This document shows positions 34,311 to 41,892 of a DNA stretch of 64,000 nucleotides, one piece after another (the stretch's first letter is position 1; the number at the start of each line of letters is the position of its first letter). Source of the DNA: Roseovarius sp. MMSF_3350 (GTDB taxonomy: Bacteria; Pseudomonadota; Alphaproteobacteria; Rhodobacterales; Rhodobacteraceae); NCBI RefSeq assembly GCF_030733425.1, contig NZ_JASHIZ010000022.1, positions 1 through 64,000 of the forward strand. The letters run 5' to 3'. The position numbers were made by a program, and so were the translations under genes. The notes below the pieces were generated by a model. The model was not told the DNA's origin and did no database searches. It worked only from the letters and a program-made list of their open reading frames with translations.

Positions 34311-35426
34311 ATGTTTAAGGCGCTTAAGGTACTGATAATTCTTCTTCTTCTTTTTCCCATGGCTGGATGCTTTTCGTCAAAATCAGTTTTCTTGGATGAA
34401 AACTCTCCAAACACCGTGGCTGTCCTACCGGAGAAGTCTTTAGTTTCATTTGCTGATTTCGTGCAGGTGATTTCGTTGAAATCCGGGTACGAGAAAACTT
34501 ACGTGTCCGACGAGTTCGACAATATCGTTTTTTTGAGCATAGCCGACGAAAAGAAGGAAGAAGCTTACGGTGGATTATTCAGGACATTGCTTGTGCAAGC
34601 TACGCACAAATCCTCGGGACGTACCTACTATATAGTCGGTCAACAATTCAGCGACCGAGAAGCGGTCCACCTCGGAAGAAGCATTGGTAAACTTCTGCAG
34701 GTTAAGCATAAAAACTTTTGGTGGGAGAAGCCCAGCGGATTTCGCGGCTTTCTGGAAGCCAGGGGTATTCTCGACGAAACCGCAAAGCTTGTTCCAGAAA
34801 CCGGCATAACGTTAGACCGTGATAGCTTCGACAGCTTGCTCGATGCGCTTCCAGAAGTTCCAAAATACATGCTTTCACAACAAATGTATGGGCTCGTCGA
34901 ACTCGGCCTGAGGGAGTCGTCTGAGCTTGATATTTTCATTTTCGATATGAGTAACGATGCTCACATGGCTGCTGCCTCTGGGATTGTTGAGGACTTAGAG
35001 CAGTTTGGGCGAGTGCAAATCAATTTCCCTGCCAACATCAGAGAAGCGTTGAATGACTGGTATTTGGCTAACTGCAGCCGTATGGGCGTTATTAGTCAGT
35101 CCACCGGCGAGAACAGCCCCGGTGCCGGTATACTTTTTTCCGACTTTAAAAAATCCGGCAGGGCTTGCGCGACGACTACTGGCTCAGAAACCTTCTCTTA
35201 CTCTGTTCGAGCAGTTGACCCTGGGAATTGTAGTGAAACGGCGGAAACTCAAAAATGCCAAATAAAGATGAGGCTCTCTTGCAATCATAAATCCACACTT
35301 GGCGGCGAAGCGGTCGGAAGCACGATCTGCTCGTTCTACAACAGCCTTTCCGTGCCTGCGATAGTGCACTTGAAACGACGTTCTGACGGTTATCTCGAAG
35401 TCATGGACGTCCAAGCCGTAAAATAA
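34311..35426 (+). CDS. Cargo lipoprotein of unknown function (371 aa)
   Basis: Starts MFKALKVLIILLLLFPMAGC, a clear lipoprotein signal with lipobox PMAGC and Cys20. The mature protein of about 350 residues is soluble, with mixed alpha/beta composition and seven or eight cysteines near the end (CSRMG, RACATTT, GNCSETAETQKCQIKMRLSC, ICSF) that could form disulphides. No known domain was recognised. Codon use is AT-rich compared with the host. It stands at the junction between cargo and replication module, and its stop is 24 bases before the GTAACG repeats. Confidence 0.75.
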   Translation: MFKALKVLIILLLLFPMAGCFSSKSVFLDENSPNTVAVLPEKSLVSFADFVQVISLKSGYEKTYVSDEFDNIVFLSIADEKKEEAYGGLFRTLLVQATHKSSGRTYYIVGQQFSDREAVHLGRSIGKLLQVKHKNFWWEKPSGFRGFLEARGILDETAKLVPETGITLDRDSFDSLLDALPEVPKYMLSQQMYGLVELGLRESSELDIFIFDMSNDAHMAAASGIVEDLEQFGRVQINFPANIREALNDWYLANCSRMGVISQSTGENSPGAGILFSDFKKSGRACATTTGSETFSYSVRAVDPGNCSETAETQKCQIKMRLSCNHKSTLGGEAVGSTICSFYNSLSVPAIVHLKRRSDGYLEVMDVQAVK

Positions 35427-35449
35427 CTATCTTCTACCGGGTAGGTCAG

Positions 35450-35549
35450 CGTTACCACCGTTACCCCCTATAGGGGGTGGTAACGGACGTAACGACAGCA
35501 TGACCGCGTTACAGGCCGTGAATGGTAACGGCTCGTAACGCACGTAACG
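35450..35549. repeat. Eight GTAACG repeats around a 16-bp palindrome: candidate replication origin of the element
   Basis: GTAACG on the plus strand at 35480, 35489, 35525, 35535 and 35544; CGTTAC (opposite strand) at 35450, 35459 and 35507. Neighbouring copies are mostly 9-10 bases apart. The inverted pairs surround ACCCCCTATAGGGGGT (35463-35478). The block lies directly downstream of the RepA-like ATPase gene. Short iterons next to a helicase gene are typical of plasmid and satellite origins. It is not a CRISPR array, as repeats are 6 bp, and it has no T run for termination. Confidence 0.65.
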
Positions 35550-35550
35550 G

Positions 35551-36705
35551 TCACTCATCGCAGCGCCAAACGTGGTCATCGAAGATTCGCACCACTTCCT
35601 TGGTGTGCAGGGCCTTCTTGACGGCGTGGAAAGCCCGGCGCTGGGCGCTGTCGCTCTGGCCATCAGACAGACCGTGCCGGTCGCAGAGTTCCCGCCAGAC
35701 CGACAGCGGCACGCAACGTCGGTTGGACGGAAACTGGTCGCTGTGCATCTTCTTGCCCTTGGCGGCCAAGGCATCGTCCAAGGCCTGCATGGCGATTTTC
35801 TGCTGGGCACTCAGGCGCGGGGCCTGCTTGATCGGTTCTGTCGGCTCGACCACGGCAGATGTCACAGGTTCGCCGTCTTCGTCTTCCCCAATTGCCACAT
35901 CGCGCAGCACATACGCGAAAACCCTGCCGGTCGGCATGTCGCGCTGCTTACGCGTCTCAGCCATGATGACTGGCCCGGAACGGGTCAGCTGAATTTCGGT
36001 ATCCACCGCCGCGCGCAAGCTGCAGCTGCCACGCGCGCCTTTCGACGCATCTTTTCCGCTGTGATGAATGACCATAATATGTGCGCCGGTCGCGTTGCGG
36101 ATATGGTCCAGGCTGCGCACGAATGCGCCCATGTCACGGGCCGTGTTTTCGTCGCCGTCGCCCATCGTGCGGGCGAGGGTATCGACAACGACAAGGCCGA
36201 TCCGCGCGGGAAGGGTCGAGAACACCTTTACCAGTTCTGCGGCATCGGTTGCGCCGCACAGGTCCAGCATGGTGGGAAGCAAGGTGAACCCGTGCCGCTT
36301 TTCAGCCTGCCGGATCAGGTCCGCGTTGTCTTTGCGTATTGCCTCGATACGGTTGTGCATCCCCGATCCGCCTTCGCCCGCGACATAGACGACGCAGCCA
36401 AAGGGGTCAGTCGCAGGCGGCACCTTTGCCCCGTGCCAAGACTCGCCCGCCGCGACGTGCATGGCAAGGTCCAGGGCAAAGAACGTCTTTCCCACATTGC
36501 TTTCGCCATAGACCACGGACGTCGCGCCCCGGTCGATCCAGGCTTTCACCAGGTAGCGCGAGGACAGGACCGGCTTGATACTGTCCAGAGGGCGCAGCGC
36601 CGCCTGCAAGTCTCCGGCGCGGCCCGACAGACGTTCTACCTCGCTTTCTGTCTTCTTGCGGTCCTTATTTGCTATCTGCTCGAAAGGGTTTGCCTGCTTG
36701 TTCAT
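35551..36705 (-). CDS. RepA-like AAA ATPase/helicase (RecA fold)
   Basis: A 384-residue protein. The RecA-like core has Walker A YGESNVGKT (about residues 68-76), ALDLAMHVAAGESWHG, Walker B IGLVVVDTLART and the sensor HHSGKD. These are the motifs of hexameric RepA helicases (RSF1010 type) and related element-encoded ATPases. The C-terminal 90 residues resemble a winged-helix domain (LSVWRELCDRHGL). It probably unwinds the element origin, with the GTAACG repeats just downstream as target. The ATG overlaps the stop of the preceding gene (ATGA), so it is the last gene of a coupled operon. Confidence 0.85.
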   Translation of the reverse strand: MNKQANPFEQIANKDRKKTESEVERLSGRAGDLQAALRPLDSIKPVLSSRYLVKAWIDRGATSVVYGESNVGKTFFALDLAMHVAAGESWHGAKVPPATDPFGCVVYVAGEGGSGMHNRIEAIRKDNADLIRQAEKRHGFTLLPTMLDLCGATDAAELVKVFSTLPARIGLVVVDTLARTMGDGDENTARDMGAFVRSLDHIRNATGAHIMVIHHSGKDASKGARGSCSLRAAVDTEIQLTRSGPVIMAETRKQRDMPTGRVFAYVLRDVAIGEDEDGEPVTSAVVEPTEPIKQAPRLSAQQKIAMQALDDALAAKGKKMHSDQFPSNRRCVPLSVWRELCDRHGLSDGQSDSAQRRAFHAVKKALHTKEVVRIFDDHVWRCDE

Positions 36706-37139
36706 GTTTGACCCTTCAAAAATTCAAGAAACTGGTCACGCTCCAGCGGCGTGAACCGATTGACGCAAGCCACCGCGTACGCGGCACGTTCTTCGGGCGC
36801 TGCCAGATCAGCCCACCACCGGGCATCGTCCATGATGTCACCGAAAGGGGCCAAGGGTGTTCCAGCGTCGCCCGGCGCCTCTGTGGCGACCAAATGGACA
36901 AAATCGGGGCCTGCGGCTCGCAAGGCCGCGCAAGCCGCCGTGGCGGCCTCCTGTGGCGTCAGGCGCGCTTGCCAAACCACGGAGGCTGCGAACCATGCAT
37001 CGCGCGAGTCCAGCGTCAGGGCATAGCCCAGCGCCTTCGCGGCCTTCTTGTGCGCAGGCTTGGCATAGCGCGCCATCCTCGACCGGGGGGCCGGGCGAGA
37101 CGCCCGACCCTCCATGTTCTTGCTGTTGAAGTCCTTCAT
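36702..37139 (-). CDS. Hypothetical protein of the element replication operon
   Basis: About 145 residues starting MKDFNSKNMEGRASRPAPRS, with a basic N-terminal 30 residues, then a helical domain with Trp residues (DAWFAASVVWQARLTPQEAA and DDARWWADLAAPEER). The start at 37139 overlaps the stop of a 32-codon gene, and its stop overlaps the RepA-like ATG. Genes with this position in alphaproteobacterial islands are usually replication or control accessory proteins. No domain is recognised. The longer open frame to 37370 overlaps the upstream genes and is not used. Confidence 0.6.
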   Translation of the reverse strand: MKDFNSKNMEGRASRPAPRSRMARYAKPAHKKAAKALGYALTLDSRDAWFAASVVWQARLTPQEAATAACAALRAAGPDFVHLVATEAPGDAGTPLAPFGDIMDDARWWADLAAPEERAAYAVACVNRFTPLERDQFLEFLKGQT

Positions 37140-37234
37140 CCGCCATTCCCCCAAATTATGACGGCCAAGGCATTGGCTTGCGCTTCGGTCAGCCCGTGCA
37201 AGCGACGCAGATACAAGATTTGAAGCCGGGTCAT
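37136..37234 (-). CDS. Very small coupled ORF (32 aa)
   Basis: Encodes MTRLQILYLRRLHGLTEAQA then NALAVIIWGNGG. GGAGG lies 7 bases before the ATG at 37234. The start overlaps the preceding gene stop (TGATG), and its stop overlaps the next gene start (ATGA). The composition suggests an amphipathic helical peptide. The strict coupling on both sides is good evidence that it is translated. The role is unknown. Confidence 0.6.
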   Translation of the reverse strand: MTRLQILYLRRLHGLTEAQANALAVIIWGNGG

Positions 37235-37542
37235 CAGGCCGCCTCCGCGCCGTTGGCGCGCTGCACGCGGCTTCTGAGAACGTAGCGGCCATGTGTGCCT
37301 TTGAACGGGCCGTCATGCGCCTCGTGGACGGTCTCGATATCGAAGCCCAGGCCGCGCAGGTTGAAGACATATGCCGACCAACGCGGGCCGGGCCTGTCGA
37401 TGGGCGTGCAGCCTTTGCGCCCCGCCGCTATCAGGCATTCCAGCGCCCAGCGGTCTCTGCCAGCGACCGGGATTTGCAGCGGTTCGGCGTTATCGTGATA
37501 AATGGTGAACAGGGCTTCGCCCCAATCGGTCGTATGAGCCAT
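37234..37542 (-). CDS. Small winged-helix-like protein of the element
   Basis: A 102-residue protein starting MAHTTDWGEALFTIYHDNAE; GGAGG stands 5 bases upstream of ATG 37542 (ATG 37554 is a weaker choice). RDRWALECLIAAGRKGCTPI and RWSAYVFNLRGLGFDIETV match the small winged-helix proteins found in alphaproteobacterial prophages and islands. It is the first of the four overlapping genes leading to the RepA-like ATPase. It may control replication or copy number, by inference. Confidence 0.65.
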   Translation of the reverse strand: MAHTTDWGEALFTIYHDNAEPLQIPVAGRDRWALECLIAAGRKGCTPIDRPGPRWSAYVFNLRGLGFDIETVHEAHDGPFKGTHGRYVLRSRVQRANGAEAA

Positions 37543-37654
37543 GTCGGCCTCCATGCTTGATCCACGAAGGCGCTGGGCGTATGTGTGGGGAGTATCCGGA
37601 AAGATATATTCCCGCTCACTCTGCCCGCGTCCGCGTGGAAGGGTTGAGCGGGTC

Positions 37655-37828
37655 TTATTCCGCATGTGCCGCGATAGCGGCGTCGATTTCGGCTTCGACC
37701 CAATACAGGCGCCCCCCGATTTTGACCGGCTTAGGCAGGCGACCCTGCTCAAAATCGCGATAGATGGTGGTGCGGCCTCGACCGCCTAGCTTGGCTTGCA
37801 GGTCCCGGAAGGTGATGTAGCGTTTCAT
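37655..37828 (-). CDS. AlpA-family excisionase/regulator
   Basis: A 57-residue DNA-binding protein: MKRYITFRDLQAKLGGRGRT, YRDFEQGRLPKPVKIGGRLYWVEAEIDA. This MerR-like helix-turn-helix with a short wing is typical of AlpA, which activates integrase genes of P4-like elements and of excisionases. Its position upstream of the replication operon and beside the integrase region fits that role. The start at 37828 is followed by the conserved family sequence; the frame upstream to 37990 is unrelated. Confidence 0.85.
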   Translation of the reverse strand: MKRYITFRDLQAKLGGRGRTTIYRDFEQGRLPKPVKIGGRLYWVEAEIDAAIAAHAE

Positions 37829-37974
37829 GTGACACCGTTGATGCGGTGCGCTACCCGTTTGACCACATTGCGCACCGATGGGTCGTGGTTGGCGAATCAC
37901 TACACCCTGAAACGCCGTGCCGTCTTTAAGGCACCTTTCAGGTCTGATCGGCTCCCGAATTGAGCCGCTGACGG

Positions 37975-38655
37975 CTACGGTTGGGGCCAAGCTTTCCTGA
38001 GCATCCCCTCGGTCACTTTCCTGCCCAATACCGCACCGACAAATTCAGGGAACCGTTTCGCACGGGGCCCAATGGCAAGACCCCAGCGCCTGTATTCGTA
38101 ACCCGGTTCGACCCAGCTTCCAGGTGGAGTGGCCCGCGCTTGAGATACTTCCGCTTCGTCGAGAACCCTGCTTAGGAACGCTCTAAGGCCAGCCGTTTCG
38201 GGGGTGGAAGAAAGGGTGTCGGCCTCTAAGGGTGGCCTTTTCTCTAACCCTTCACGCATCCGATGCGCGGCTCGCGCTAATGCTTTGTATTCATCGCGAA
38301 AGCAAAACTTGTCGGTACCAAAATATATTTGAACAGCGGAGACAGTGTCTCGGGCAGCTTCCTGTTCATCGCCGCAAGAGCCGGCGGGGTACTGTTCTCC
38401 CAATTCAACCAGTGCTCCGCAAAACCTCAGGAGTTTCTCGCGCAATGCATTCACCTCTTTGAGCGGCGGTGCTTTTGACAAGTAGCTATATTCCCAGTCA
38501 AAGCCTTCGGCACAAAAAAAGATTTCCTTGCGCTCTTCACTGTTAAAAGATTTTCCGGAGGCGGCTTCAATTTTCGCCCAAGGCATATCGGCCACGTGAT
38601 GATACCTAAACTCGATCGACGCGGCTGCCGGCAACACTTCCTTTCCTCTAGCCAT
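37975..38655 (-). CDS. Hypothetical protein overlapping the integrase gene end
   Basis: A 226-residue soluble protein, MARGKEVLPAAASIEFRYHH. It is rich in charged residues, with cysteines in FFCAEGFDW, FCGALVEL, SCGDEQE and KFCFRDEYK. No family was recognised. Its ATG lies 8 bases inside the 3' end of the integrase gene, so it is expressed with the integrase. It may be an excision/integration accessory or a cargo gene. Base composition is between that of the host and the AT-rich cargo. Confidence 0.65.
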   Translation of the reverse strand: MARGKEVLPAAASIEFRYHHVADMPWAKIEAASGKSFNSEERKEIFFCAEGFDWEYSYLSKAPPLKEVNALREKLLRFCGALVELGEQYPAGSCGDEQEAARDTVSAVQIYFGTDKFCFRDEYKALARAAHRMREGLEKRPPLEADTLSSTPETAGLRAFLSRVLDEAEVSQARATPPGSWVEPGYEYRRWGLAIGPRAKRFPEFVGAVLGRKVTEGMLRKAWPQP

Positions 38656-39856
38656 TGGCTCGCGTCCGGTTAGCCATCTGAACGATTTCGGTAGTTGTAC
38701 CCTTCACGTGACCAGCCCAACGCTCCATCAACGCTTGCCTTTGTTCGATGTAATCCGTGCGCCGATAGCTTCGCTCCACCGCGCTTCCAACGGTATGGCC
38801 CAGCGCCGTCTCTGCGACGTCATGCGGCGTGTTTGTCGCCTCTGCGACCCAATCGCGGAAACTGGACCGGAATCCGTGCGGGCGCTCAGCCATGCCGCGC
38901 CGTTCCATGAATTTGCTCATCGTAATGTCAGAAATGACACCTTTTCTGACGCCAGAAAAAAGAAAGCCGTCACGAGCAAAGGGCGTGGCTTCTGCAATGA
39001 CGCGCTGGGCTTCTTGCGACAGTGGCACCCGAAAATCGGCTGTTGCGCCCACGCGGCCTTTCATCGCCTCTGCCGGAATGGTCCAGATATCGCCGTCGAT
39101 CTGGTCAAGATGCATGTGACGCAGGGGATAGCTGCGCACCGCCGTCAGGATAAGCAGGCGCAGCGCCAGTTCCGTAGTGGAACCGCCGTCGAGCGATTGA
39201 TAAAAGCCGGGCACGTCCTGCCAGTGAAGGCTGGGAATGTGTTGCGCCTTGTGGCGTTGTTTGCCCAACAGCGCCTTTGCCCTCTCGGTCGCTTGCAAGT
39301 CTACTTCCAAACCCAGCGCCGCCGCATGTCGCAGGCAGATGCTAAGGCGGTTCATTGCCTTGCGCGCGGTATCGGCTTTCTCGTGCCAGATAGGGGCCAG
39401 CGTGTCGCGGATATCGCGTTGGTCAATCTGGGAGACAGGCATTTTTCCCAGCTTGGGCAATACGTGCAGTTCAAGAGGGGTGAACCATCGGCCCGCCTTG
39501 CCGTCGCCTTTCAGTTCCGCCTTGCGGCTTTCAAAAGCGTCGAGGGCGATATCGCTCAGTATATGCATGTTGCGTTCGGCTTCGCGCGCCCGACGTTCCC
39601 GCTCTTTGATCGGGTCTTTCCCTTCACGCGCCACGATCTGCCATTTCTCAGCTTCCAGCCGCGCGGCTTTGAGCGAAACAGCCGGATAACCGCCCAGACC
39701 CATTTCGTGCCGATTGCCAAAACTGGTGTAGCGCAGGAACCAAGTTGCCACGCCATTGCCCCGGACGTGCAACCATAGTCCGCCACCATCCGAATACTTC
39801 CCAGGGGGTTTGTTTTTGAGTTCTGCGTTGGTCAGTTTGTGCCTGGCGCGCGCCAT
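38648..39856 (-). CDS. int: Tyrosine integrase (P4-type, DUF4102 N-terminus)
   Basis: A 402-residue site-specific recombinase. The N-terminal DUF4102 region has KYSDGGGLWLHVRGNGVATW and MGLGGYPAVSLKAAR; the core-binding domain lies at about 100-200. Catalytic residues are the Arg in LILTAVRSYPLR, HGFR (His-x-x-Arg), LGH and the nucleophile Tyr in VERSYRRTDYIEQRQALM. It integrates the element into the tRNA-Thr 3' end using the 19-bp site. The gene is at the end of the element facing inwards, 145 bases from attR. Confidence 0.95.
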   Translation of the reverse strand: MARARHKLTNAELKNKPPGKYSDGGGLWLHVRGNGVATWFLRYTSFGNRHEMGLGGYPAVSLKAARLEAEKWQIVAREGKDPIKERERRAREAERNMHILSDIALDAFESRKAELKGDGKAGRWFTPLELHVLPKLGKMPVSQIDQRDIRDTLAPIWHEKADTARKAMNRLSICLRHAAALGLEVDLQATERAKALLGKQRHKAQHIPSLHWQDVPGFYQSLDGGSTTELALRLLILTAVRSYPLRHMHLDQIDGDIWTIPAEAMKGRVGATADFRVPLSQEAQRVIAEATPFARDGFLFSGVRKGVISDITMSKFMERRGMAERPHGFRSSFRDWVAEATNTPHDVAETALGHTVGSAVERSYRRTDYIEQRQALMERWAGHVKGTTTEIVQMANRTRANG

Positions 39857-39860
39857 GTCC

Positions 39861-39880
39861 TGTCCACCTTTATGTCCACC
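39861..39880 (+). repeat. Paired TGTCCACC, right end of the element
   Basis: TGTCCACC at 39861-39868 and 39873-39880, same spacing and orientation as the left pair at 32197-32216. The two 20-base blocks differ only at one position in the T-rich spacer. It overlaps the integrase gene start region. Confidence 0.6.
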
Positions 39881-40000
39881 CTCAAGATATGGGGTACTGT
39901 GGAACGAATTGGAATGGGGTGAAACAGGAAAATCTTTTAAAATAGGGGAATTTAGACAGGTGCGGTTCGTAGTGGTGCATCAAGATATAGGTTTACGATG

Positions 40001-40019
40001 CCGTGTGGGGGCACCATTT
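40001..40019 (+). repeat. attR: right direct repeat of the element
   Basis: Second perfect copy of the 19-bp tRNA-Thr 3' sequence, including the CCA and three following T residues. It has no tRNA body in front of it, so it is the element-derived copy. Confidence 0.93.
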
Positions 40020-40229
40020 CTGCCCGGCCTGCCGACTCCGGCTGCTTGAGGCCGTCTGACGCGGCGCTTGTCTTCTCCGCCCTCAGATTGACGAAGCGCG
40101 CGTGCGCCAGGGTTGTCCCCGGCATCCCCTGCCTTCTGCCCCCCAAAAAAACGTGATTGGACCTGTGATCGCAGGCCGGGGCTTAATCGCGGCATCTGAT
40201 GCACAAGTCATTTCATGGAGGATCACGTG

Positions 40230-40682
40230 ATGGGGCGGATTTCAGGGCTGGCGGCGCTGGCTTGCCTGCTGCCGGGGGCGGCGCTGGCGATCGAGGGCGA
40301 GCGGGTCGAGGTCAGGGGAGAAATCATCGACACCTGGTGTTACTATTCCGGCGTCATGGGCGGGCCGGACGCCGTGGTGGGCACGGCGCATCACACCTGC
40401 GCGCTGTGGTGCTCGGCGGGCGGCATACCGGTGGGCCTCCTGGGAGACGATGGCGAGGTCTACATGGTGCTGAAGATCGAGGGGGACGGCGCCTCGGCCA
40501 GCGGCGATACGCAGCTGCGGCTCGCGAGCCACGAGGTGACGGCGGACGGGATGCTCTATCGGCGGGACGGGTTGAATTACCTCGTGGTCGAGGAGGTGGT
40601 GACCGACCACGGGATCATTAACCTGAGCCACGACATCTACGGCCCCGTGCCGCCCTTTGCCATCCCCGAACCGACAGAATGA
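40230..40682 (+). CDS. Secreted Cys/His-rich protein, first gene of a SCO cassette
   Basis: About 150 residues with a Sec signal peptide (cleavage after ALA near residue 21). The mature domain starts IEGERVEVRGEIIDTWCYYS and contains HHTCALWCSAGGIPVGLLGDDGEVY. The Cys and His residues in DTWCYY and HHTCALWC could bind a metal such as copper or haem, or be redox active. The fold looks OB-like. GGAGG lies 8 bases before ATG 40230. It overlaps the spacing of the next gene, and the third gene encodes a SCO copper chaperone, which supports a copper/thiol role. The precise function is unknown. Confidence 0.75.
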   Translation: MGRISGLAALACLLPGAALAIEGERVEVRGEIIDTWCYYSGVMGGPDAVVGTAHHTCALWCSAGGIPVGLLGDDGEVYMVLKIEGDGASASGDTQLRLASHEVTADGMLYRRDGLNYLVVEEVVTDHGIINLSHDIYGPVPPFAIPEPTE

Positions 40683-40693
40683 GGAGCGAGAGC

Positions 40694-41263
40694 ATGAAGC
40701 GGATTGCGATGACGGTGGCCGTGCTTGGCCTTGGCCTGCCGGCGGCGGCGCAGGATTTCTCGGAGGGCTCCGAGGCGAAATCCTGGAACCTTGCGGCCGA
40801 GACACCAGCACGGTTCGAGGCGACAGTGGTGGATATCCTTTGCGAACTGACGGGCGACTGCGCCGAGAATTGCGGCAGTGGCAAGCGGCAACTGGGGCTG
40901 GTGCGCACGGCCGATGGCGTGCTGGTCTATCCCAACAAGAACAGCCAGCCCGCCTTTACCGGCGCGGCGCTGGAGCTGGCGCCGTACTGCGGTGCGGAGG
41001 TCGAGGTGGACGGGCTGATGATCGAGGACCCGGAACTGGGCGCCACGAACATCTATCTCGTGCAGAAAATCCGGGAGGTCGGGGAGAGCGAATGGGTGAC
41101 TGCCAATAGCTGGACGAAAAAATGGGCCGAGGCGCACCCCAATGCCGAAGGTGAAGGCCCGTGGTTCCGCCGCGATCCGCGCGTGAAAGGCATGATCGGG
41201 AAAAGCGGCTATCTTGGCCTCGGGCTGGAGGCGGACGCGGCCTTTATCGAGGAGTGGTTCTGA
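40694..41263 (+). CDS. Secreted Cys-rich protein, second gene of a SCO cassette
   Basis: A 189-residue protein with a signal peptide (MKRIAMTVAVLGLGLPAAAQ). The domain at about 35-115 repeats the pattern of the preceding gene: ARFEATVVDILCELTGDCAE, NCGSGKRQLGLVRTADGVLV. It has four cysteines close together and a fifth in APYCGAEVEVDG. The C-terminal part (SWTKKWAEAHPNAEGEGPWF) is specific to it. The two proteins are probably distant paralogues. GAGGAG precedes ATG 40694; ATG 40679 overlapping the previous stop is an alternative. Its TGA overlaps the ATG of the SCO gene. Confidence 0.75.
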   Translation: MKRIAMTVAVLGLGLPAAAQDFSEGSEAKSWNLAAETPARFEATVVDILCELTGDCAENCGSGKRQLGLVRTADGVLVYPNKNSQPAFTGAALELAPYCGAEVEVDGLMIEDPELGATNIYLVQKIREVGESEWVTANSWTKKWAEAHPNAEGEGPWFRRDPRVKGMIGKSGYLGLGLEADAAFIEEWF

Positions 41264-41892
41264 TGAGGAGAGCGCTTGCTGTTTCGGCGTGCCTGGTGGC
41301 GGGGGCGGCGCTGGCTCATGACGGCGAGGATCATGGACAAGCCGCGCCGGCGGTTCCCGAGGAGCGGTTGGAGGCCGCGTTGAAGGATGCGCCGACCGCT
41401 CTGCCATGGCAGGTTGGCGGGCCGTTCGAATTGACCGATCACTTGGGCCGAACGCGCACGCAGGCCGATCCGGAGGGTCGGCATCAGCTGCTCTTTTTCG
41501 GCTATGCCAACTGTCCCGGCATCTGCAGCGCGGCGTTGCCGCTGATGGCCGATGCGGTGGCGCAGTTGGAGGCGGACGGGGTGCAGATCTCGGCGCTGGT
41601 GGTGACGATCGACCCCAAGCTCGACACGGTGGAGACGATGGGGCCGTCGCTCGCTGAGGTGTCGGACGATCTGCTGGGGCTCACCGGCACGCCTGAGGCG
41701 CTCGACATGGCCTATGACGGGTTCCGGGTGGAGTTCGAGCACCTGTTCGACGACCCGGAATACGGGCCGATCTATAGCCATGGGAGCTTTATCTACGTGC
41801 TGAACCCTGCGGGCGAAGTGCTGACGCAGATGCCGCCCGTCCTGCCGCCGGAGCAGGTGAGTGCGATCGTGCGGAAATACGTGGAGGGGTAG
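41263..41892 (+). CDS. SCO1/SenC-family copper chaperone
   Basis: A 209-residue exported thioredoxin-fold protein. The signal peptide is MRRALAVSACLVAGAALA. The copper-binding motif is in FFGYANCPGICSAALPLM (CPxxC), and the third ligand His is in YSHGSFIYVLN. SCO proteins deliver copper to the CuA centre of cytochrome c oxidase or act as thiol-disulphide reductases. The N-terminal HDGEDHG cluster may bind metal as well. It is translationally coupled to the preceding secreted-protein gene through TGATG. Confidence 0.9.
   Translation: MRRALAVSACLVAGAALAHDGEDHGQAAPAVPEERLEAALKDAPTALPWQVGGPFELTDHLGRTRTQADPEGRHQLLFFGYANCPGICSAALPLMADAVAQLEADGVQISALVVTIDPKLDTVETMGPSLAEVSDDLLGLTGTPEALDMAYDGFRVEFEHLFDDPEYGPIYSHGSFIYVLNPAGEVLTQMPPVLPPEQVSAIVRKYVEG

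Larger units (their letters stand above)
32126..40019. mobile_element. 7.9-kb integrated element at tRNA-Thr, satellite-like
   Basis: Bounded by two perfect 19-bp copies of CCGTGTGGGGGCACCATTT, one being the tRNA-Thr 3' end. It encodes a tyrosine integrase at the far end, an AlpA-like DNA-binding protein, a chain of overlapping small genes ending in a RepA-like ATPase, a GTAACG-repeat cluster and, at the tRNA end, AT-rich cargo genes. There are no capsid, tail, packaging, conjugation or transposase genes. This is the plan of a replicating integrative element or phage satellite of the P4 kind. GC content drops clearly in the cargo part (about 32.15-35.45 kb). Confidence 0.9.
39857..40229. other. 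Intergenic region spanning attR
   Basis: About 370 bases with no gene. It holds the right arm-type repeat (39861-39880), the integrase promoter region, the second 19-bp attachment copy (40001-40019) and host DNA up to the secreted-protein operon. A CCCCCCAAAAAAACG tract lies near 40140. No further feature is visible. Confidence 0.5.

Noticed and set aside
35450-35549. GTAACG repeats as a CRISPR array or terminator
   Set aside because: Units are only six bases without unique spacers, and there is no T run; an iteron cluster fits better.
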